A stretch of 64,000 bases of DNA, from NCBI RefSeq assembly GCF_022009635.1, contig NZ_CP091716.1, positions 821,001-885,000 of the forward strand, read 5' to 3'. The notes beneath the pieces are model-generated. The model made no database searches and had not been told where the DNA came from. It saw nothing but the letters and a program-made list of their open reading frames with translations. Below are positions 58,705 to 64,000 of this stretch, piece after piece (position 1 is the first letter of the stretch; every line of letters begins with the position of its first letter). Made by a program: the position numbers and the translations under genes. This DNA comes from Variovorax paradoxus (lineage in GTDB: Bacteria > Pseudomonadota > Gammaproteobacteria > Burkholderiales > Burkholderiaceae_C).

Positions 58705-60432
58705 ATGTTCATCAAGCTCACCCGCTCAGGCGGCCACACCTACGCCCAGTTGGTGGAGTCCTTCCGAGACGAACACGGCAAACCCCGCCAGCGCACGCTG
58801 GCCACCATCGGGCGGGTGGACGAAACAGATGGACAAGTCGACTCACTGCTGGGCGGTCTGCTTCGCGCCAAGGGTCGCTCACTGAGTGAGACATCCGTTC
58901 CCCAGGTGCGTTTTGAATCCGCACTGGCCCTGGGCGATGTCTGGGCGCTGGATCAACTCTGGCACGAGTTGGGTTTCGATGGCTTGGCTGCTGTCTTTCG
59001 CCGCGCACGCTTTACCAACCCCATCGAGCATGCCCTGCGGGTGATGGTCTTTAACCGGCTGTGCGACCCCGACTCCAAGCTCGGGGTGCTGCGCTGGCTG
59101 CAAACCGTCAGCATGCCGGGTATCGATGCAGAGGCACTCACCCACCAGCAACTGCTGCGCAGCATGGATGCGCTCATGGACCACCAGGACGCGGTGGATG
59201 AATGCGTGGCGGGCCTTTTGCGCCCGCTGATTGATGAGGATCTGTCGGTGGTGTTCTACGACCTGACCACCATCCGCGCCCAAGGACTGAGCCAGCAAGA
59301 GGGTGACGTGCGCCGCTATGGGATGTCCAAGGAAGGCATGGTGGTGCGCCAATTCATGCTCGGCGTGGTGCAAACAGCCGACGGCATGCCTATCTATCAC
59401 GAGGTGTTTGCGGGCAACACAGCCGAGGCACCGACGTTGGAGCCGACCTTGAAGAAGGTGATGGCGCGTTACCCGCACATCCGCCGCCTGGTGGTGGTGG
59501 CTGACCGTGGGCTGCTTTCGCTGGACAACATAGAGGCCTTGTCCGAGTTGCGCTTGTCGGGTGGGGCCAGCGGATCAACCGATCAAGCGCTGGAGTTCAT
59601 CCTGGCAGTGCCGGGGCGGCGCTATGGCGAGTTCGCAGACATACTGGAGCCGATCAACGCCCGAGCCCGAGCCCGCGCATCAGAGCAAGAAACGACAGAA
59701 GAGACTATCGATGAGGCGCAATGGCAGGGTCTTCGTCTGGTGGCGGCCCATAACCCGCAGCAGGCGGCCGAGCAGACTGCCAGTCGTCAGGCGCGCATTG
59801 ACCAATTGCGCCAGCGCGCCGACCAGCTGGTGGGCAAGCTCGATTCGCAAGATGCAGGCAAGGCACACCGGGGTAGAAAGCTGTCTGATGCGGGTGTGAC
59901 GGCACGCTTCTTCCATGAGGTGAGCGAGGCGCACCTCAAGCGCATCATCAAGGTCGATTTGCATGCCGATCTGTTCACGTATGACATCGACCAGGCAGCT
60001 CTGGCCCGCGCCCAGGCGATGGATGGCAAGCTGCTGCTGGTGACCAACGTGGCGGACTTGACACCCAAAGAGGTGGTGCAGCGCTACAAGGCACTGGCAG
60101 ACATCGAACGGGGATTTCGGGTGCTGAAGTCGGAGATCGAGATTGCGCCGGTGTTCCACCGCCTGCCCGAGCGCATCAAGGCGCATGCGAGCATTTGCAT
60201 GCTGGCCCTGATCCTGTACCGCGTGATGCGCCAGCGCCTGAAGATGAGTGGCAGCGATTTGTCACCGGAGGCTGCCCTGGCGGACTTGCGGCGAATTCAG
60301 CGCCACCGTGTGAGCATCAACAATGCCGCGCCCATTGCGGGCGTCTCTTCCATCGTCCAACGCCAGACCGATGTGCTGGCCGCACTGAAGATCAAAAAAC
60401 CCCAGCAAGACACCCAATTGAGCCTGCTGTAG
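58705..60432 (+). CDS. IS1634-family DDE transposase
   Basis: A 575-residue transposase of the IS4 superfamily, IS1634 group. It starts MFIKLTRSGGHTYAQLVES, as members do. The catalytic residues are Asp186 in VVFYDLTTIRAQG, Asp267 in VVVADRGLLS and Glu468 in DIERGFRVLKSEIE. The ORF is complete, with no frameshift. The AT-rich leader at 58620-58704 may hold the promoter. Codon use is less GC-biased than that of the neighbouring genes, as expected for a mobile gene. Confidence 0.95.
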   Translation: MFIKLTRSGGHTYAQLVESFRDEHGKPRQRTLATIGRVDETDGQVDSLLGGLLRAKGRSLSETSVPQVRFESALALGDVWALDQLWHELGFDGLAAVFRRARFTNPIEHALRVMVFNRLCDPDSKLGVLRWLQTVSMPGIDAEALTHQQLLRSMDALMDHQDAVDECVAGLLRPLIDEDLSVVFYDLTTIRAQGLSQQEGDVRRYGMSKEGMVVRQFMLGVVQTADGMPIYHEVFAGNTAEAPTLEPTLKKVMARYPHIRRLVVVADRGLLSLDNIEALSELRLSGGASGSTDQALEFILAVPGRRYGEFADILEPINARARARASEQETTEETIDEAQWQGLRLVAAHNPQQAAEQTASRQARIDQLRQRADQLVGKLDSQDAGKAHRGRKLSDAGVTARFFHEVSEAHLKRIIKVDLHADLFTYDIDQAALARAQAMDGKLLLVTNVADLTPKEVVQRYKALADIERGFRVLKSEIEIAPVFHRLPERIKAHASICMLALILYRVMRQRLKMSGSDLSPEAALADLRRIQRHRVSINNAAPIAGVSSIVQRQTDVLAALKIKKPQQDTQLSLL

Positions 60433-60478
60433 TGGCAGCCGAGAGTCTTGGCCCATACAAATCAAGCACTTAGCGCGG

Positions 60479-60495
60479 TTGGTGTCGAACTCGGG
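60479..60495. repeat. Right terminal inverted repeat of the insertion sequence
   Basis: TTGGTGTCGAACTCGGG, exact complement of the left end at 58548-58564. It is followed directly by the right target duplication CGGCCA (60496-60501). Confidence 0.93.
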
Positions 60496-60501
60496 CGGCC
60501 A

Positions 60502-61114
60502 GGTGATCGACGTGGCGCTCTACGAGGCCGTCTTCAACTGCATGGAAAGCCTGCTGCCAGAGTACGACGCCTTCGGCGCGGTGCGCGAGGCCGCCGGCAG
60601 CGCGCTGCCGGGCATCGCGCCGACCAACGCCTACCGCTGCGCGGACGGCGGCTACGCCATCGTCGCGGGCAACGGCGACAGCATCTTCCGCAGGCTCATG
60701 GAATGCATCGGCCGGCCCGACCTGGCCGCCGACCCGGCCCTGGCCGGCAACGCCGGGCGCGTGGCGCAGGTCGAGATGCTGGACGCCGCCATCGGCGACT
60801 GGGCCGCGAAGCACACGGTCGACGAGGTGCTGGCCGCGCTCGACGCGTCGCACGTGCCGGCGGGGCGCATCTACACCATCGCCGATATCGCGGCCGACCC
60901 CCACTACGCGGCGCGCGGCATGCTGCGGCAGGTGCGAATGAGCGACGGCAGCGCGCTGGCCGTGCCGGGCTTCGTGCCCAAGCTCTCGCTCACGCCGGCC
61001 AGCCACCGGCACAACGCGCCCGCGCTGGGCGCGGACACCGACGCGGTGCTGAAGGAAATCGGGCTGAGCGAGGAGCAGATCGCCGCGCTGCATGCGCGCG
61101 GAATCGTGGGGTAG
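60502..61114 (+). pseudogene. CaiB/BaiF CoA-transferase, 3' fragment
   Basis: Encodes the C-terminal half of the interrupted enzyme: QVIDVALYEAVFNCMES, SALPGIAPTNAYRCADGGY, and the end GADTDAVLKEIGLSEEQI. An ORF running from 60479 includes a few residues of the IS end and starts at an internal ATG only by chance. Translation of this part alone is not expected to give a working enzyme. The S8 protease gene starts 68 bp after its stop, and could depend on promoters from this broken operon or from the IS. Confidence 0.93.
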
Positions 61115-61181
61115 CTCGGGAGGCCGATTCATCGAACTGAAGCCACCTTGTGCGATAAAACGGCAACAAGGGGGAGAGTCC

Positions 61182-62843
61182 ATGGCTACAGCAGCAAACG
61201 AGCGACGGGAAGCGCCGAGGCGCGGCAGCAACCTTCCACGCGAAGCCGGGCGCACCCCCGGCTCCACCTACCAGTCCGCAAAAAGCGAGCTGTCCAAGTC
61301 GGACGGCGAGAAGCTGGAGCGCCTGCTGCAGCAACTGCGCCTGCGTCGCATGGCGGTGGAGCCCAAGTTCTCGGACGACGTCATCGTGTGGCCCTCCAGG
61401 AGCGCCGTGGCCGGTGGTGCCGAGCTGGCGACGCTGAATGCCATCAATCTGGGCAACGCCGCGGAGGCGCTGGGCCCGCGAGTGCAGGGCCGTGGCGTTC
61501 CGCGGATGAGGCTCCTCAAGCAGATCGACGACGTTTCGGTGATGAGGGCCAACTCGTCGGCCCTGCTGGCGATGCGCCGGAATACGCCGGGGCTGCGGGT
61601 CGCGCCTGCCGCATGGGCCTATCTGCAATACATCCGCCCGCTGGGTGACGAACTGGAGGCCACCGCGATCCAGGTGGCGCCGGGTGCCAAGGTCAGACGC
61701 TTCGAGCTGCTTCTTTCCGACCCACAGGGCAGGCCGGTGCCGGGAGTGCGCGTCAAGGCGCTCGTGGATTGGGATGGCGCGCACGTGCCCGCCGTGACCG
61801 ACAGCCAAGGCATCGCGAGCATTGGAATTCCCGTCCTCTACCCACGGGTGGAAATGATCCTGGTCGAGCCAGAACACACGCACTGGTCGGTTTTCGTCAA
61901 GGGGTTCGACCGGATCGCGGCACCCAAGCGATTGAATGTGCAGGCCCTTCCGCTCGTGCCCGACAGTTTCCAGCTGCTGGCGAACTACGCCCCCTACGAC
62001 CCGCAAGCCGGAGCCGGCGTGACCGTCGGGGTGATCGACAGCGGCGTCGGGCCGCATGCGGACATCGCCGTGGCGGACGGCGCCTGTTTCGTCACCGGCG
62101 AGAACGCCGCGGATTTTCTCGACAACGGCATCGGGCACGGGACGCACGTGGCCGGGATCATCGCGGGCAAGAAGGCGGCGGACACCGGCATCTACGGCCT
62201 GGCGCCGGCCTGCCGCCTGCTGGCCTACCGCGTCTGCGCGAAGACTGGCGAGCGTGGACGCGCCAAATCGACCGACATTGCCAGCGCGCTCGAACGCGCG
62301 ATCAGCGACGGCTGCCACATCGTCAACATCAGCATGGGCAGCCTGGAGCCGATGCCCGAGATGCCGGACCTGCTGCAGAAGGCGCGCGATGCCGGTGTCG
62401 TGGTGTTCGCGGCCACCGGCAACGACGGCCAGCCCCTGCTGCGCTATCCGGCCCGATACAGCCATACCCTGGCTGTCGGCGCACTGGGGCATGACGGCAC
62501 GTTTCCGGCGGATTGCCCCGAGAGCTTCCAGGAGAGCGAGATCCGCCACAAGAAGGAGTTCGTCGCCGAGTTCTCGAACTATGGCCTCTCGACCGATTTC
62601 ATCGGCCCCGGCGTGGCCGTACTGTCGACCTTTCCGGGCGAAAAGTACGCAATGATGTCCGGCACGTCGATGGCCACGCCGTACTCGTCGGGCATGGCAG
62701 CCCGTCTGTTGTCAGGGAACTCGAAGCTGCTTAACATGCCCAAAGGCCCTGAAAGGGCCGACGCCATCATCGAAATGCTGTCGCAGGCAGCGCAAAAGGT
62801 GGGTTGGCCAGCCGAGTACGAAGGTTTTGGAGTTCTGAAGTGA
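61182..62843 (+). CDS. Cytosolic subtilisin-like (S8) serine protease with N-terminal extension
   Basis: A 553-residue S8 peptidase with a full catalytic set: Asp286 in VGVIDSGVG, His319 in GHGTHVAGI, oxyanion Asn414 in AATGND, Ser496 in MSGTSMATP. There is no signal peptide; the N-terminus is charged (MATAANERREAPRRG). Residues about 65-155 look like an I9-type propeptide (IDDVSVMRANSSALLAMRR, GLRVAPA). Residues about 168-245 form an Ig-like/CarboxypepD-reg-type domain (LSDPQGRPVPGVRVKALVD). The stop overlaps the next start by GTGA. A GGGGGAG ribosome site precedes the ATG. Likely a regulated intracellular protease of a protease-inhibitor-nuclease module. Confidence 0.93.
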   Translation: MATAANERREAPRRGSNLPREAGRTPGSTYQSAKSELSKSDGEKLERLLQQLRLRRMAVEPKFSDDVIVWPSRSAVAGGAELATLNAINLGNAAEALGPRVQGRGVPRMRLLKQIDDVSVMRANSSALLAMRRNTPGLRVAPAAWAYLQYIRPLGDELEATAIQVAPGAKVRRFELLLSDPQGRPVPGVRVKALVDWDGAHVPAVTDSQGIASIGIPVLYPRVEMILVEPEHTHWSVFVKGFDRIAAPKRLNVQALPLVPDSFQLLANYAPYDPQAGAGVTVGVIDSGVGPHADIAVADGACFVTGENAADFLDNGIGHGTHVAGIIAGKKAADTGIYGLAPACRLLAYRVCAKTGERGRAKSTDIASALERAISDGCHIVNISMGSLEPMPEMPDLLQKARDAGVVVFAATGNDGQPLLRYPARYSHTLAVGALGHDGTFPADCPESFQESEIRHKKEFVAEFSNYGLSTDFIGPGVAVLSTFPGEKYAMMSGTSMATPYSSGMAARLLSGNSKLLNMPKGPERADAIIEMLSQAAQKVGWPAEYEGFGVLK

Positions 62844-63091
62844 CAAGCGTGGTGTTGACCTACACAGGCAGTCCCGGCAAGAAATTGCTGGCGGAAGCGC
62901 GGCTGCGCCGCTGCGTGCCGGGTGTGGTGCTGACACCGAAGACCAGCACGCTGCTAGAAGCCCAGCTCGACGATGAGCAGCTCGCGGCACTCGCAAAGAA
63001 CCCTGAGTGGGCCGTCTCCCAGCCCACCTTCGCGGAAATCCGCAAGCCTGTCTTCAACCTGAAAAACGCTCGCGCCAAGCTCGCGAAGTAG
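62840..63091 (+). CDS. Small I9-propeptide-like protein (candidate protease inhibitor/chaperone)
   Basis: An 83-residue protein starting at GTG 62840, overlapping the protease stop (GTGA). Predicted order is beta (SVVLTYT), helix (GKKLLAEARL), beta (PGVVLTP), beta (STLLEAQ), helix (DDEQLAALAKNP), beta (WAVSQPTF). This is the layout of the subtilisin propeptide/inhibitor I9 fold, and DDEQLAALAKNPEW resembles its last helix turn. The tail NLKNARAKLAK is basic. It could act in trans to fold or hold the coupled protease inactive. Fold assignment is by eye and needs a structure comparison. Confidence 0.75.
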   Translation: MTSVVLTYTGSPGKKLLAEARLRRCVPGVVLTPKTSTLLEAQLDDEQLAALAKNPEWAVSQPTFAEIRKPVFNLKNARAKLAK

Positions 63092-63103
63092 CCGCAAGGC
63101 ACC

Positions 63104-63132
63104 CCCCGGCCGCTGGTGGCCGGGGCGTTTTT
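63104..63132 (+). terminator. Intrinsic terminator/attenuator before the nuclease gene
   Basis: CCCCGGCC (63104-63111), loop GCTGGT, GGCCGGGG (63118-63125), then CGTTTTT. It lies between the small I9-like gene and the nuclease gene, so most transcripts should end before the nuclease, keeping its level low or making it depend on read-through. Confidence 0.82.
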
Positions 63133-63149
63133 CAGGAGGGAGATTCTTC

Positions 63150-64000
63150 ATGTCCGATGCAGACATCCAGGTCGTGAGCGATTCCTGGGCTGGAATCCAG
63201 CGCGTCGCCACAACGCCCAAACCCGCGGAATTCTTCAGAGGCCGGGAGGGCTACCTACCGGGCTTCTTCGGGGAAGCCAACCACGTGGACCTGCCGCTCA
63301 TCAGCGATGCGATCTCCATGGACGACATCGCCAGGCTCGAGGACGGCTCCTTCGAGCTCAAGTACCAGCACTTCAGCACGGTGCAATGCATTTCCCGGCG
63401 CGTGCCGCTTTATTCCGCGTGCAACGTCGACGGCTCGAAGTCGAAGAACGTGCCGCGTCACGACACCTGGAACTACGACGGCCGCATCAAGAAGGAATAC
63501 CAGATGCTGCGGGAGGCCTACGGCCCCGGGCAGGACAGGAAGTTTTCACGCGGCCACATGACGCGCAGGCAGGACCCGAACTGGGGCTCGCTGGCAACGG
63601 CGCAGAAGGCGAACGTCGACACCTTCTTCGCCACCAACGCCTGCCCCCAGTGGCAGCCGTTCAACGACGGGCTCTGGGGCGACCTCGAGGACTACATCCT
63701 CGGCAACGCCCAGGGCGACGACAAGCGCATCAGCGTCTTCACCGGCCCCATCCTCCGCTCGGACGATCCGGAGCGGTTCGGCATACGGATACCCAGGGAT
63801 TTCTGGAAGGTCGTCGCCTTCATCAGCGAGACCACGGGCGAACTGAGCGCCATCGCCTACCTGATGAGCCAGGGCACCTATCTCGATTCCGGCGTGGCGC
63901 AGGACCTGGAAGACTTCGGCACTTCGCAGCGTCCGCTGGCGTTCATCGAGTCGGAGACCGGCCTTCGGTTCGAAAGCCTCGAAGGACGCGACGTGCTGGA
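63150..64000 (+). CDS. DNA/RNA non-specific endonuclease (NUC family), 3' end cut by window
   Basis: At least 283 residues, open to base 64000. The NUC (Serratia/NucA-type) active-site motif is FSRGHMTRRQDPNW with catalytic His136, the Asn metal ligand is Asn163 in ATNACPQ, and Glu180 in LWGDLEDYI follows. The first motif residue is Ser where most members have Asp (DRGH). No signal peptide or inhibitor is visible, unlike secreted NucA enzymes, so an active form would be toxic to the cell. GGAGGGAG precedes the ATG. Position behind the protease and inhibitor genes suggests proteolytic control. Confidence 0.92.
   Translation, partial: MSDADIQVVSDSWAGIQRVATTPKPAEFFRGREGYLPGFFGEANHVDLPLISDAISMDDIARLEDGSFELKYQHFSTVQCISRRVPLYSACNVDGSKSKNVPRHDTWNYDGRIKKEYQMLREAYGPGQDRKFSRGHMTRRQDPNWGSLATAQKANVDTFFATNACPQWQPFNDGLWGDLEDYILGNAQGDDKRISVFTGPILRSDDPERFGIRIPRDFWKVVAFISETTGELSAIAYLMSQGTYLDSGVAQDLEDFGTSQRPLAFIESETGLRFESLEGRDVL

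Larger units (their letters stand above)
58548..60495 (+). mobile_element. IS1634-family insertion sequence, 1,948 bp, inside CoA-transferase gene
   Basis: The element is bounded by 17-bp perfect terminal inverted repeats: CCCGAGTTCGACACCAA at 58548-58564, and its complement TTGGTGTCGAACTCGGG at 60479-60495. It is flanked by the 6-bp repeat CGGCCA. It carries one transposase gene and is AT-richer than the host gene. A direct repeat AATCAAGCACTTAGC occurs just inside both ends (58605-58619 and 60460-60474). Ends, target duplication and transposase are all intact, so it may be active. Removing it with one duplication restores the host ORF. Confidence 0.93.

Noticed and set aside
58605..60474. 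AATCAAGCACTTAGC pair as target-site duplication of the IS
   Set aside because: The inverted repeats and CGGCCA duplication lie further out and restore the host reading frame exactly; the 15-bp pair is inside the element.

Overview
The window is one contiguous piece of a very GC-rich betaproteobacterial chromosome. Gene content and protein style (tripartite tricarboxylate transporter, many IclR/LysR regulators with catabolic operons, PHA-system protein, Comamonadaceae-type hairpin repeats) suggest Comamonadaceae, most likely Variovorax or a close relative. That is an inference from recognition, not from a database search. No rRNA, tRNA or CRISPR array was seen.

Layout. 1-4.3 kb: a leftward homogentisate operon (MBL-fold protein, FAD monooxygenase, small DUF2783 protein, homogentisate dioxygenase, the last cut by the window edge) with a divergent IclR regulator coupled to a sirtuin. 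6-11 kb: an SGNH-like protein, then an Mla-type lipid ABC system (STAS-MlaE, MlaF, MlaD, auxiliary lipoprotein). 11.2-15.5 kb: a LysR regulator facing mmsA and a GMC oxidoreductase. 15.4-17.4 kb: a tetR/tetA-like pair with two tet-type operators. 17.4-25.2 kb: a seven-gene operon joining a Pot-type ABC importer to a three-subunit FAD/2Fe-2S amino-acid or opine oxidase, under a divergent IclR protein. 25.2-29.6 kb: MAPEG protein, piperidine-6-carboxylate-type dehydrogenase, amino-acid binding protein and aminotransferase. Together these two blocks look like uptake and oxidation of an amino acid or a derivative, possibly of the lysine/pipecolate type.

30-37 kb: amtB with a sigma-54 promoter and an NtrC site, a TauE-type permease, TctAB, then RNA-related genes (glycine-rich RRM protein, Sui1/YciH, RhlE-like helicase). 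37-45 kb: slipin, then a leftward operon of two acyl-CoA dehydrogenases, an SDR of the enoyl-CoA reductase type and a two-subunit biotin carboxylase, resembling acyclic-terpene (Atu) or branched acyl-CoA catabolism. 45-57.9 kb: MHYT sensor, beta-propeller lipoprotein, DUF445, ArgE, a deaminase, M20 and DUF2817 hydrolases, an orphan binding protein, a molybdopterin oxidoreductase, a lipoprotein aminopeptidase and a PHA-system protein.

57.9-61.1 kb: a CaiB-type CoA-transferase gene is split by a 1,948-bp IS1634-family element. Its ends, 17-bp inverted repeats and 6-bp target duplication can be read exactly, and removing it restores a 413-codon ORF. 61.2-64 kb: the most unusual locus. A subtilisin-like protease without a signal peptide is translationally coupled to an 83-residue protein that looks like a free-standing I9 propeptide/inhibitor, followed after an intrinsic terminator by a NUC-type non-specific nuclease without a signal peptide that runs off the window. 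This looks like a protease-inhibitor-nuclease module, perhaps for defence or conflict.
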